Below the pieces are notes generated by a model. It made no database searches, had not been told where the DNA came from, and saw nothing but the letters and a program-made list of their open reading frames with translations. The position numbers were made by a program, and so were the translations under genes. DNA of 64,000 nucleotides from FEN-1191 sp964528845. GTDB lineage: Bacteria; Pseudomonadota; Gammaproteobacteria; Steroidobacterales; Steroidobacteraceae. The DNA lies in NCBI GenBank assembly GCA_964528845.1, contig CAZGVE010000010.1, positions 1 to 64,000 on the forward strand, written 5' to 3'. Positions 45,401-52,621 of this stretch are shown piece by piece; the first letter of the stretch is position 1, and each line of letters starts with the position of its first letter.

Positions 45401-45584
45401 CCTTCAGTTCGCGCGCGATGTCGATCGCCGTCGCGATGTCCTGTTCCTGCCTGGGCACCATCACGCCGACTGGCATGACCTGGTAAATCGACGCATCGGT
45501 GGCGTAGCGTGCGCGCGACGCGTCGTCGAACATCACCTCGGCCTGCGTCTCGCGCCGCAGCCTGGCCGCGAGGTCCGCGCTCAT
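42402..45584 (-). CDS. FAD-binding and Fe-S-binding oxidoreductase (YdiJ/D-2-hydroxyacid dehydrogenase-like), with C-terminal LPDQAP repeats
   Basis: A protein of about 1,012 residues. The N-terminal FAD_binding_4 domain has RGAGTSQCGQTTGSALVIDT and GGMAGNNSCGSRS; the GlcD-like C-lobe has GEHGDGLCRGEW. A 4Fe-4S segment CVGCKGCRRECPTGVDMARMK follows, then CCG-type domains (ERGHYCCGRTWL, EGSCCGMAGSFG) as in GlpC/YdiJ. Members oxidise D-2-hydroxyglutarate, D-lactate or glycolate. The last residues are copies of LPDQAP encoded by an 18-bp tandem repeat containing the third N gap. ATG 45584 overlaps the GntR stop (ATGA), coupling it to that regulator. Confidence 0.9.
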   Translation of the reverse strand: MSADLAARLRRETQAEVMFDDASRARYATDASIYQVMPVGVMVPRQEQDIATAIDIARELKVPVLARGAGTSQCGQTTGSALVIDTSTHFRRLLGIDLERRTATVEPGIVLDHLNAQLRAHGLWFPVDVSTGAQATLGGMAGNNSCGSRSIAYGNMVHNVLGAAAWLSDGTSVEFGPLPTLRPREQRIAAFVRELAQRHAGEIEARWPKVLRRVAGYNLDIFHPQSVRPYTSDGSVNLAHLLIGAEGTLAFTRSLTLRLVPLPRSSVLGVVNFPSFHAAMSAAQHLVALGPTAIELVDRIMIELSLANPEFAPAIRRALIGEPAAILLVEFSGDDRQTQLARLKDLVQLMGDLGLPGSVVEMPEPAAQKALWEVRKAGLNIMMSLKGDGKPVSFIEDCAVPLEHLAAYTDALTEVFARHGTHGTWYAHASVGTLHVRPILDMRRDGPEGGAVRMRAIAEEASELVRRYKGAFSGEHGDGLCRGEWIAWQFGPAINEAFRAIKQQLDPVGLFNPGRIIDPPRMDDAALFRHAPPSAPRPYRTEPLEPLLDWSAWNVQNDPVSATTTAPGTGGDNTQGFAKAVEMCNGNGHCRKFDAGTMCPSYRVTRSEQHVTRGRANTLRLALSGQLGPGGFTSEPMRAAMDLCVGCKGCRRECPTGVDMARMKIEFLAHYRAQHGYAVKDRLVAHLPQYAHVLSRVAWLANLRDRIPLAAWLSERLVGFAARRTLPRWRADTFWRARDTAIFSDPAELLATAAAGGKAAVLFVDTFHGSFESEIALGAARVLHAAGYALHTPIRERGHYCCGRTWLSQGMIGEGRARARELIQVLDPFARAGIPIVGLEPSCLLTLRDEALALGLGAAAERVAAQALLFEEFIAREVRAGRCTLRLRGVDRPLLVHAHCHQKAFGTVGALLETVRLLPGADPVLIEGSCCGMAGSFGYEREHYALSMQMAEASLLPAIRARADAIVVAGGTSCRHQIRDGAGREALHIARLLDQALLPDQAPLPDQAPLPXXXXXXXXXXXXXXXXXXXXXXXXXXXXXXXXXXLPDQAPLPDQAPLPA
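42407..42604. repeat. 18-bp coding tandem repeat (VNTR)
   Basis: The unit CCGGCAGCGGCGCCTGAT occurs at 42407-42424, 42425-42442, partly at 42443-42450, then after the N block at 42551-42568, 42569-42586 and, with one change, 42587-42604. It encodes LPDQAP on the minus strand. The copy number is unknown because of the gap, but an 18-bp unit keeps the reading frame. Confidence 0.9.
42451..42550. other. Assembly gap (100 N) inside an 18-bp tandem repeat
   Basis: 44 bp on each side (42407-42450, 42551-42594) are identical because both are repeat copies. The gap marks unresolved copy number rather than missing unique sequence. Confidence 0.85.
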
Positions 45585-46258
45585 CCGGGCATGGCGGGTG
45601 CGGCGCGCAGCTGTTCCAGCACCGCATCGCGCTTGGCCTGCAGGTGCGCGACCAGGATGCCGCGCAGCGCAGCGGCGTCGCGTGCCTCGAGTGCCAGGAT
45701 CATCCGCTCGTGCTCGCTGACCGCACGCTGCCACTTGGCCTCGTTCTGGTTGGTCTGGAAGCGCAGCGACTGCACGCGCGCGTTGGTCTCGCGATAGATC
45801 TTCGTGAGTACCGGATTGCGCGCTGCCTGATTGATCGCGGCGTGGATCAGTGCATTGATGCGGTAGTAACCGGGCAGGTCCCGGCGCGCGAAACACGCCA
45901 GCATCTCGTAGTGCAACGCCCGAATCTCGGCGATCTCCGGTTCGGTCGCACGTCCGGCGGCCAGCTCACCGGACAGGCCTTCGAGCTGGGCGAGCACTTC
46001 GAAGGCATGGCGGATGTCATCCTCATCGAGCTGCACCGCCACGGCGCCGCGATGCGGCAGCAGATCGATGAGCCCTTCCGCCGCGAGCAGCTTGATGGCT
46101 TCGCGCAGCGGGGTACGCGACACGCCGAGCCGCTCGCACAGCTCACGCTCATTGAGCTTCGCGCCCGGTGCGATACGCCCCTCGACCAGCATCGAGCGCA
46201 ACCGCGCGACCACCTGGTCATGCAGGGTATGGCGGGTGATGGGTATCACTTCGGCCAT
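45581..46258 (-). CDS. GntR-family (FadR/FCD) transcriptional regulator
   Basis: A 225-residue protein. The N-terminal GntR winged helix has LHDQVVARLRSMLVEGRIAPG, LNERELCERLGVSRTPLREAI and LAAEGLIDLLPHRGAVAV. The C-terminal FCD domain has EVLAQLEGLSGELAA, FHR-type His/Asp positions (INALIHAAINQAARNPVL) and EHERMILALEARD. Such regulators sense organic acids. The stop overlaps the FAD/Fe-S gene start. Two TGCATT palindromes in the divergent region are its probable operators. Confidence 0.92.
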   Translation of the reverse strand: MAEVIPITRHTLHDQVVARLRSMLVEGRIAPGAKLNERELCERLGVSRTPLREAIKLLAAEGLIDLLPHRGAVAVQLDEDDIRHAFEVLAQLEGLSGELAAGRATEPEIAEIRALHYEMLACFARRDLPGYYRINALIHAAINQAARNPVLTKIYRETNARVQSLRFQTNQNEAKWQRAVSEHERMILALEARDAAALRGILVAHLQAKRDAVLEQLRAAPAMPG

Positions 46259-46279
46259 GCGAGCTCCATGGACGATCGA

Positions 46280-46291
46280 TGCATTAATGCA
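46280..46291. promoter_or_regulatory. GntR operator candidate 1
   Basis: TGCATTAATGCA is a perfect 12-bp palindrome, 21 bp before the GntR start codon, in the region between the two divergent operons. It shares half-site TGCATT with the second palindrome at 46351-46365. Confidence 0.65.
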
Positions 46292-46350
46292 GTTATTGCT
46301 TTCACCGTATTTTTGGAATCATAAAGTTACAAATTAATAGTGCCATTTAT

Positions 46351-46365
46351 TGCATTTTGAATGCA
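46351..46365. promoter_or_regulatory. GntR operator candidate 2
   Basis: TGCATT-TTG-AATGCA repeats the half-sites of candidate 1 with a 3-bp spacer, 36 bp before the aminotransferase ATG. The TTG inside it is the first codon of the extended aminotransferase frame and is unlikely to be a real start. Confidence 0.65.
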
Positions 46366-46401
46366 GTTTTGCAAGACTTAAGGAAGGCTCATTCCGACTC
46401 A

Positions 46402-47661
46402 ATGCAACGAGGCCAGCGCATGCTCGATCTCGATTTCCATCCCAGCGGTCGGCATTTCCTGCAGATACCCGGACCGAGCCCGGTCCCGGACCGGATCCTG
46501 CGCGCGATGTCGCTGCCGACGATCGATCATCGCGGACCGGAGTTTGGCCGACTTGGCCTCAAGGTCCTTAGCGGGATGCAGTCCATCTTCCAGACGGGCC
46601 ATCCGGTGGTGATCTACCCGGCCTCCGGTACTGGAGCCTGGGAAGCGGCGCTCGCCAATACGATGAGCCCCGGGGACCACCTGCTGATGTATGAAACCGG
46701 CCAGTTCGCCTCGCTGTGGGCCAGGATGGCGACGCGCATGGGACTTTCGGTCGAACTGCTGAGCTGGAGCGGGGAGGACGAGCTCCTGCCGCAGGCGCCC
46801 GGCTGGCGACGTGGGGTGCACGCCGGGCTGATCGAACAGCGGCTGAAGGCCGACACCGCGCACCAGATCAAGGCGGTCTGTGTCGTGCACAACGAGACCT
46901 CCACCGGCGCGACCTCCGACATCGCTGCGGTGCGAGCGGCCATCGACGCGGTCCGGCACCCGGCGCTGCTGCTGGTCGATACGATCTCCGGCCTCGCGAG
47001 CGCCGACTACCGGCATGACGACTGGCGCGTCGACGTATCGGTCGGCGGCTCGCAGAAGGGGCTGATGCTGCCGCCCGGGATCAGCTTCAACGCGCTGTCC
47101 CCGCGCGCGCTCGAGGCTTCGAAGCAGGCGCGCCTGCCGCGCTCGTTCTGGGCCTGGGACGAGATGCTGGCGATGAACCGCGATGGCTACTTCCCCTATA
47201 CGCCGAACACCAACCTGCTCTATGGCCTGTCGGAGTCCCTGGACATACTGCTCGGCGAAGGGCTGGAGCAGGTGTTCGCGCGCCACCAGCGCTGGGGCGC
47301 CGGCGTGCGCGCGGCGGTCAGCGCATGGGGCCTGCCGATCCAGTGCGTCGAGCCCCCCGCCTGCTCCCCGGTGCTGACCGGCGTCATCGTGCCGCCGGGC
47401 ATCGATGCCGACGAACTGCGACGCGTCATCTATGAGCGGTTTGACCTGTCCCTCGGGACCGGACTGGGCAAGGTCAAGGGCCGCATGTTTCGCATCGGTC
47501 ACCTCGGCGACAGTAACGACCTGACGCTGCTCGCGACGCTGGCCGGCTGCGAAATGGGCCTGCGACTGGCGGGGGTACCACTCGCCGGCAGCGGCGTGCA
47601 GGCCGCGATGGACCACTTCGCAAAGCATCGCGCCGGTGCTGCCTTGAGCCGCGCGGCTTGA
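46402..47661 (+). CDS. Class V aminotransferase (alanine/serine-glyoxylate aminotransferase-like)
   Basis: A 419-residue PLP enzyme. FLQIPGPSPVPDRILRAM, IDHRGPEFGRL, YPASGTGAWEAALANTMSPG and the PLP lysine in VGGSQKGLMLPPG are typical of AGT/SGAT. FRIGHLGDSND is near the C-terminus. It would transaminate glyoxylate with alanine or serine, fitting the nearby hydroxyacid oxidoreductase. ATG 46402, with AAGGAAGG 15 bp upstream, or ATG 46420 is the start; the upstream TTG at 46357 is inside an operator. First gene of a four-gene operon with MFS, dioxygenase-like and ROK genes. Confidence 0.88.
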   Translation: MQRGQRMLDLDFHPSGRHFLQIPGPSPVPDRILRAMSLPTIDHRGPEFGRLGLKVLSGMQSIFQTGHPVVIYPASGTGAWEAALANTMSPGDHLLMYETGQFASLWARMATRMGLSVELLSWSGEDELLPQAPGWRRGVHAGLIEQRLKADTAHQIKAVCVVHNETSTGATSDIAAVRAAIDAVRHPALLLVDTISGLASADYRHDDWRVDVSVGGSQKGLMLPPGISFNALSPRALEASKQARLPRSFWAWDEMLAMNRDGYFPYTPNTNLLYGLSESLDILLGEGLEQVFARHQRWGAGVRAAVSAWGLPIQCVEPPACSPVLTGVIVPPGIDADELRRVIYERFDLSLGTGLGKVKGRMFRIGHLGDSNDLTLLATLAGCEMGLRLAGVPLAGSGVQAAMDHFAKHRAGAALSRAA

Positions 47662-47683
47662 TGCCGCACCGGAGCCTGCACTG

Positions 47684-48925
47684 ATGGCGATGCCGCGACT
47701 GCGCCCGAGCCAGCTCGTGCTGGCGCTCCTGGGCCTGATGTACTTCATCACCTACCTCGATCGCGTCAACGTAAGTACCGCCGCTGCAGGCTTCGGCAAG
47801 GAGTTCAACCTCAGCAAGACCGAGATCGGTCTGGTGTTCTCCGCCTTTGCTTACCCCTATCTGGTGTTCCAGATGGTCGGCGGGGCGATCAGCGACCGCT
47901 TTGGGGCCCGACGGACGCTGATTGGCTGCGGTCTGCTCTGGACCGGCGCGACGGTGCTGACGGGGCTGGCCGGTGGCCTGACCTCATTGCTGGTCGCGCG
48001 CTTGCTGCTCGGCCTCGGTGAGGGCGGCACCTTCCCCGCCGCGACCACGGCGATGTCCCGCTGGGTGCCGACGGACCGTCGCGGCTATGCGCAGGGCGTC
48101 ACCCATGCGGCAGCGCGCATCGGCAATGCTGTCGCGCCAGGAGCTATCGTTCTGGTGATGAGCGCCTATGGCTGGCGCGCAGCGTTCTACGCCTGTGCGG
48201 CGCTCAGCTTTGCGTGGGTCGTCCTGTGGGCCTGGTGCTTCACCGAGCACCCGCGGGATCACGCGCGCATCACCCCCGCGGAACTCGCGTTGCTGCCGTC
48301 AGCGATCGCGCGGCCGCCCCGCGTGCCGTGGCGGGCGCTATTCACCCGCATGGCTCCCGTTACGGTGGTGTATTTCTGCTACGGCTGGACCCTGTGGTTA
48401 TTCTTGAGCTGGATACCGCAGTACTTCCTGCACAGCCAGCACCTCGAACTGGCCCGCTCCGCGCTGTTCTCCTCGAGCGTGTTCTTCGCAGGAGTGCTCG
48501 GCGATACCCTCGGCGGGCTCATCACCGACCGGCTGCTCAAGCGAACCGGCAGCCTCCAGCGCGCCCGCAGCCTGATGGTCTCGGTATGCATGCTGCTGGC
48601 GCTGCTGGCGCTGATCCCGCTGATGCTCACGCACAGCCTTGGGGTGTCGGTCTGCTCCCTGTCGGCGGGCTTCTTCTTCGCCGAGCTCACCATCGGCCCG
48701 ATGTGGGCAATCCCGATGGACATCGCACCGCGCCACTGCGGTGCGGCGAGCGGCATGATGAATACCGGCTCAGCCCTCGCCGCGATCATCAGTCCGGTCG
48801 TGTCCGGATACCTGATCGACCGCACCGGCAACTGGCAGCTGCCGTTCCTCGGCAGCATGCTGCTGATGGGTGCCGGCATGCTGCTTGCGTTCCGGATGCG
48901 ACCCGATCAGGGTTTCGAGGGCTGA
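47684..48925 (+). CDS. MFS transporter, anion:cation symporter type
   Basis: A 413-residue, 12-helix permease. YFITYLDRVNVSTAAAGFGKEF at the N-terminus, SDRFGARRTL in the 2-3 loop, RLLLGLGEGGTFPAATTAMSRWVP and NPIAP-like symmetry in the second half (GMMNTGSALAAIISPVVSGYLIDRTG) are the signature of the ACS family (hexuronate, phthalate, tartrate, glucarate). It probably imports the organic acid used by this locus. It starts 22 bp after the aminotransferase and ends 10 bp before the dioxygenase-like gene. Confidence 0.92.
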   Translation: MAMPRLRPSQLVLALLGLMYFITYLDRVNVSTAAAGFGKEFNLSKTEIGLVFSAFAYPYLVFQMVGGAISDRFGARRTLIGCGLLWTGATVLTGLAGGLTSLLVARLLLGLGEGGTFPAATTAMSRWVPTDRRGYAQGVTHAAARIGNAVAPGAIVLVMSAYGWRAAFYACAALSFAWVVLWAWCFTEHPRDHARITPAELALLPSAIARPPRVPWRALFTRMAPVTVVYFCYGWTLWLFLSWIPQYFLHSQHLELARSALFSSSVFFAGVLGDTLGGLITDRLLKRTGSLQRARSLMVSVCMLLALLALIPLMLTHSLGVSVCSLSAGFFFAELTIGPMWAIPMDIAPRHCGAASGMMNTGSALAAIISPVVSGYLIDRTGNWQLPFLGSMLLMGAGMLLAFRMRPDQGFEG

Positions 48926-48935
48926 GAGCATAGCC

Positions 48936-49739
48936 ATGCACCGGGCCCCCGTTCTCTTCATTTCGCACGGCGCACCGACCTTCGCGCTCGAGCCGGGCCT
49001 GCTGGGCGCGCGACTGCAGGCTATCGGCGCGCAGCTGTCCGGAATCCGGGCCGTGCTGGCCGTCTCGGCGCACTGGCAGACGCGCGACCTGCGGGTGATG
49101 ACGAGCGCTGCGCCCGCAACGCTGTACGATTTCCGTGGCTTCCCGGACGCGCTGTATCACCTGACCTATCCGGCTCCGGGCGCACCCGAGCTGGCGGCGC
49201 AGGCGGCACGATTGCTGGTGCGCGGCGGCTACACCGTGAGCTTCGATAACGAGCGCGGGCTCGACCATGGGGTCTGGGTGCCACTGCGATTCCTGCTTCC
49301 GCACGCGGACGTGCCGGTGTTCCAGGTCTCGATGCCCTACGATCTTGATCCGCCGGGCGCGCTGCGGCTCGGGCGCACCCTCGCGCCACTGCGCGCGGAG
49401 GGCATCCTGATCGTCGGTTCCGGCAGCCTCACGCACAACCTGTCCGAATTCCGCCCCGGCACCACGACCGCGGCGCCGTATGCGCGCGCGTTTTCCGACT
49501 GGATCCGGCAGCGCGTCCGCGATCACGATGGCGCTGCCCTCGAGCACTATCGCCGGACGGCGCCGGAAGCCGAGCGCGCGCACCCTACCGACGAGCATTT
49601 CCTGCCGCTGCTGATTGCCCAGGGAGCGAGCGCAGCGGACGATGCGGTCGATGTGCTCGAAGGCGGCATCGAGCACGGCATGCTCTCGATGGACTCATTC
49701 GCGTGGGGACTGGCGCCGCGCGCTACCAGCGGGGCCTGA
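48936..49739 (+). CDS. Class III extradiol dioxygenase family (DODA/YgiD-like)
   Basis: A 267-residue protein. VLFISHGAPTFALE, AVSAHWQTR, NERGLDHGVWVPLRFL and GSGSLTHNLSEF supply the four His of the metal site seen in DODA-type proteins (E. coli YgiD). Members cleave catechols such as DOPA or have unknown substrates. It sits 10 bp after the MFS gene and 2 bp before the ROK kinase, so co-transcription is near certain; its link to the aminotransferase is unclear. Confidence 0.88.
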   Translation: MHRAPVLFISHGAPTFALEPGLLGARLQAIGAQLSGIRAVLAVSAHWQTRDLRVMTSAAPATLYDFRGFPDALYHLTYPAPGAPELAAQAARLLVRGGYTVSFDNERGLDHGVWVPLRFLLPHADVPVFQVSMPYDLDPPGALRLGRTLAPLRAEGILIVGSGSLTHNLSEFRPGTTTAAPYARAFSDWIRQRVRDHDGAALEHYRRTAPEAERAHPTDEHFLPLLIAQGASAADDAVDVLEGGIEHGMLSMDSFAWGLAPRATSGA

Positions 49740-49741
49740 GC

Positions 49742-50683
49742 ATGCCTGCTGCGCGGGAGTCTGGCGCCGACGATCCGTTGTACGGTGCGATAGAAGCCGG
49801 CGGCACCAAGTTCATCTGCGCCATCGGCACGGGGCACGGCGCGATTCTCGAGGACACACGCATCGATACGCGCGACCCGGACGGCACGCTGCGCGAGGTC
49901 TTGCGCTACTTCGATGCCGCGCAATCGCGCTCCCGGCCGATCCGCGCGTTCGGGCTCGCCGCGTTCGGCCCGATCGAGCTGCGCCGCGATGCGCCGCGCT
50001 ACGGTTTCATCACCTCCACGCCGAAGCCCGGCTGGCGCGATACCGATCTGCTCGGCACGCTGACCCGTGCACTCGGGCGGCCGATCGGCTTCGATACGGA
50101 CGTGAACGCCGCGGCGCTGGCCGAATTGCGCTGGGGCGCGGGCGCCGGACTGAACAGCGTCATCTACGTGACAGTGGGCACCGGCATCGGCGGCGGCGTG
50201 ATCCATCACGGCCTGCCGGTGCATGGGCTGTTGCATCCGGAGATCGGGCATGTCCCGGTGCGGCGGCATCCGGCCGATGCGGCCTTTCCAGGCGTGTGTC
50301 CTTACCATCGCGACTGTCTCGAAGGGATGGCCAGCGGTCCGGCGATCCTCGCACGCACCGGACGGCAGCTGGCGCAGAGCGCAGTGACCGATCCAATCTG
50401 GGACATCGAGGCCGATTACCTCGGACAGCTCGCCGCGCAGCTGGTGCTGATGCACTCTCCGCAGCGCATCCTGCTCGGCGGTGGGGTCATGGAGCAGCAG
50501 CGCCTGTTCCCTGCAGTGCGAGCACGCATGCTGCACTGGCTGCAGGACTATCTGCGGCTCGATGAGCTGCATGACTCCGCCTTTCTCGTCCCGCCGGGCC
50601 TCGGCCCCGCGGCCGGCATCTGCGGGGCACTCGCGCTGGCGATTGATGCGGACGTCGGGGCGGCCGTCGCGGCGGCCGGCTGA
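49742..50683 (+). CDS. ROK-family sugar kinase (fructokinase-like)
   Basis: A 313-residue kinase. GAIEAGGTKFICAIGTG is the phosphate-1 loop; AFGPIELRRDAPRYGFITSTPKPGWRDTD is the fructokinase/Mak-type block; DTDVNAAALAELRWGAG and VTVGTGIGGG follow. The zinc region is incomplete: HPEIGHVPVRR and CPYHRDCLEGMASGPA are present (Cys, His, Cys). Start ATG 49742 is 2 bp after the preceding stop. Last gene of the plus-strand operon, converging with mtnA (8 bp apart). Confidence 0.88.
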   Translation: MPAARESGADDPLYGAIEAGGTKFICAIGTGHGAILEDTRIDTRDPDGTLREVLRYFDAAQSRSRPIRAFGLAAFGPIELRRDAPRYGFITSTPKPGWRDTDLLGTLTRALGRPIGFDTDVNAAALAELRWGAGAGLNSVIYVTVGTGIGGGVIHHGLPVHGLLHPEIGHVPVRRHPADAAFPGVCPYHRDCLEGMASGPAILARTGRQLAQSAVTDPIWDIEADYLGQLAAQLVLMHSPQRILLGGGVMEQQRLFPAVRARMLHWLQDYLRLDELHDSAFLVPPGLGPAAGICGALALAIDADVGAAVAAAG

Positions 50684-50691
50684 GGCGCTGA

Positions 50692-51735
50692 TCACTCGAA
50701 CAGCGCGGCGATCGAGGCGGTCGTGGGCCTCACGACGACGCCCTTCTCGGTGATCAGCGCGCTGACCAGCTCGGCAGGCGTCACGTCGAAGGCCGGGTTG
50801 CGCACCGCGACGTCCGCGGGCGCCCAGCGCTGCTCGCCGAAGCCGCGTACCTCGGCTGCGGCGCGCTCCTCTATCGGAATCTCCCGGCCGCTCGCGAGCT
50901 GCAGGTCGATGGTGGACAGCGGGGCGGCCACGTAGAACGGTATGCCGTGGCGATGCGCGAGCACCGCGACCATGTAGGTTCCGATCTTGTTCGCGAAATC
51001 GCCATTGGCCGCGACCCGATCCGCGCCGACGATGACCGCATCCACCTGGCCCTGCTGCATCAGGTGACCGGCCATGTTGTCAGTGATCAGCGTGACCGGT
51101 ATGCGCTCCTGCTGCATCTCCCAGACGGTCAGGCGCGCACCCTGCAGGAATGGGCGGGTCTCATCGGCGATCACCTCGATGCGTTTGCCGGCCTCGACCG
51201 CCGAACGGATGACGCCGAGCGCGGTCCCGTGGCCGGCGGTCGCGAGCGCTCCGGCGTTGCAATGGGTCAGCACGCGGGCATGGTGCGGCAGCAGCGCGGC
51301 ACCCAGGGCCCCCAAGGTGCGGTTGGCCTCGATGTCGGCGGCGAGCATTGCATGCGCTGCCTGCAGCAGCGCGTCGGCAATCCGCGGCGGCGAGGTGTCC
51401 GGCATCGAGGCCAGCACCGATCGCATCCGTTGCAGCGCCCAGAACAGATTGACCGCGGTGGGCCGGCTGCGCGCCAGCACGCGAAAGGCTTCGTCCATGC
51501 CGGCGGCGAACGCCCCGGCCTCGCGCTGCTGCAGGCGCTGCGCCTCGACCGCTATGCCGTAGGCTGCCGCGCAGCCGATCGCCGGCGCGCCGCGCACGAC
51601 CATGTCGTGGATCGCCTCGGCTACACCCTGCGCCGAATCGAAGCCGAGCATGTCGAAGCGCGCCGGCAGCACCCGCTGGTCGATCATCTCGATCTGGCAG
51701 GTTGCCTGGTTCCAGCGCAGCGTCTCGACGCGCAT
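50692..51735 (-). CDS. mtnA: S-methyl-5-thioribose-1-phosphate isomerase
   Basis: MtnA, 347 residues. LRWNQATCQIEMIDQRVLP, VVRGAPAIGCAAAYGIAVEA, VLTHCNAGALATAGHGTALG (active-site Cys in THCNAG), VIVGADRVAANGDFANKIGTY (catalytic Asp) and PFYVAAPLSTIDL are diagnostic. It converts 5-methylthioribose-1-phosphate to the ribulose form in S-adenosylmethionine by-product salvage. It starts 3 bp after the mtnP stop and is the third gene of aldolase-SDR, mtnP, mtnA. Confidence 0.95.
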   Translation of the reverse strand: MRVETLRWNQATCQIEMIDQRVLPARFDMLGFDSAQGVAEAIHDMVVRGAPAIGCAAAYGIAVEAQRLQQREAGAFAAGMDEAFRVLARSRPTAVNLFWALQRMRSVLASMPDTSPPRIADALLQAAHAMLAADIEANRTLGALGAALLPHHARVLTHCNAGALATAGHGTALGVIRSAVEAGKRIEVIADETRPFLQGARLTVWEMQQERIPVTLITDNMAGHLMQQGQVDAVIVGADRVAANGDFANKIGTYMVAVLAHRHGIPFYVAAPLSTIDLQLASGREIPIEERAAAEVRGFGEQRWAPADVAVRNPAFDVTPAELVSALITEKGVVVRPTTASIAALFE

Positions 51736-51738
51736 CGT

Positions 51739-52605
51739 TCAGCGACGCAGCACGCGGCCGGCGACCGCATCGAGGATCTGGATCATCGCCGGATCGCGCG
51801 CCTCGGGAGCCGTGATCAGCGCGTACTCGAGCGCACGCTGACAACCATGTGGGCACGGCGCTGCGTCAGTCTGCACCGCGTTCGGCGCTGCGGCCTTTAC
51901 CAGGGCGCGCGCGGTGGCGGCATTCGCGTGCACGGTCTTCACGACCATGTCGACCGTGACCGCGTCGTGACCGGGATGCCAGCAGTCGTAGTCGGTCACC
52001 ATCGCGATGCTCGCGTAGCACAGCTCCGCTTCCCGTGCGAGCTTGGCCTCCGGCATGTTGGTCATCCCGATCACATCGCAGTGCCAGGAACGATACAGCG
52101 CCGACTCGGCCATGCTCGAGAACTGCGGCCCTTCCATCGCGAGGTAGGTACCGCCGCGCACGTGCGGGATTGCCGCGCTCCGCGCGGCCGTCTCGATCGC
52201 AGCTGCGAGCCGGGCGCACACCGGCCGCGCCATCGACACGTGGGCTACCAGTCCGGTGCCGAAGAAGCTCCCCTCGCGCGCGAACGTACGGTCGATGAAC
52301 TGGTCGACGATCACGAACATGCCCGGCGGCAGCTCCTCCTTCAGCGAGCCGACCGCGCTCACCGAAATGACCTGCGTGACTCCGACCCGCTTGAGTGCAT
52401 CGATATTGGCCCGGAAATTGATCTTCGACGGCGGAAGCTGGTGGCCTCGTCCGTGGCGCGGCAGGAATACCAGCGGCTGGCCCTCGAGCTCGCCGAACAG
52501 CAGTTCGTCGGACGGTGCGCCGAACGGCGAGTCGACCTTCACCCAGCGCGTATGGCGCAGGCCGTCGATGTTGTACACGCCACTGCCGCCGATCATTGCC
52601 AGCAT
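51739..52605 (-). CDS. mtnP: S-methyl-5'-thioadenosine phosphorylase
   Basis: MtnP, 288 residues. MLAMIGGSGVYNIDGL, FLPRHGRGHQLPPSKINFRANI, YLAMEGPQFSSMAES, VIGMTNMPEAKLAREAELCYA and VTDYDCWH are hallmark blocks. It phosphorolyses methylthioadenosine (and often 5'-deoxyadenosine) to adenine and the 1-phosphate sugar. It lies 16 bp after the aldolase-SDR gene and 3 bp before mtnA, so the three products probably act in sequence. Confidence 0.95.
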   Translation of the reverse strand: MLAMIGGSGVYNIDGLRHTRWVKVDSPFGAPSDELLFGELEGQPLVFLPRHGRGHQLPPSKINFRANIDALKRVGVTQVISVSAVGSLKEELPPGMFVIVDQFIDRTFAREGSFFGTGLVAHVSMARPVCARLAAAIETAARSAAIPHVRGGTYLAMEGPQFSSMAESALYRSWHCDVIGMTNMPEAKLAREAELCYASIAMVTDYDCWHPGHDAVTVDMVVKTVHANAATARALVKAAAPNAVQTDAAPCPHGCQRALEYALITAPEARDPAMIQILDAVAGRVLRR

Positions 52606-52621
52606 CCGCTTCCTCCCGCGC

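Noticed and set aside
46357..46401. TTG start of the aminotransferase
   Set aside because: The TTG lies in the centre of the second TGCATT palindrome and has no ribosome-binding site; ATG 46402 or 46420 is better.
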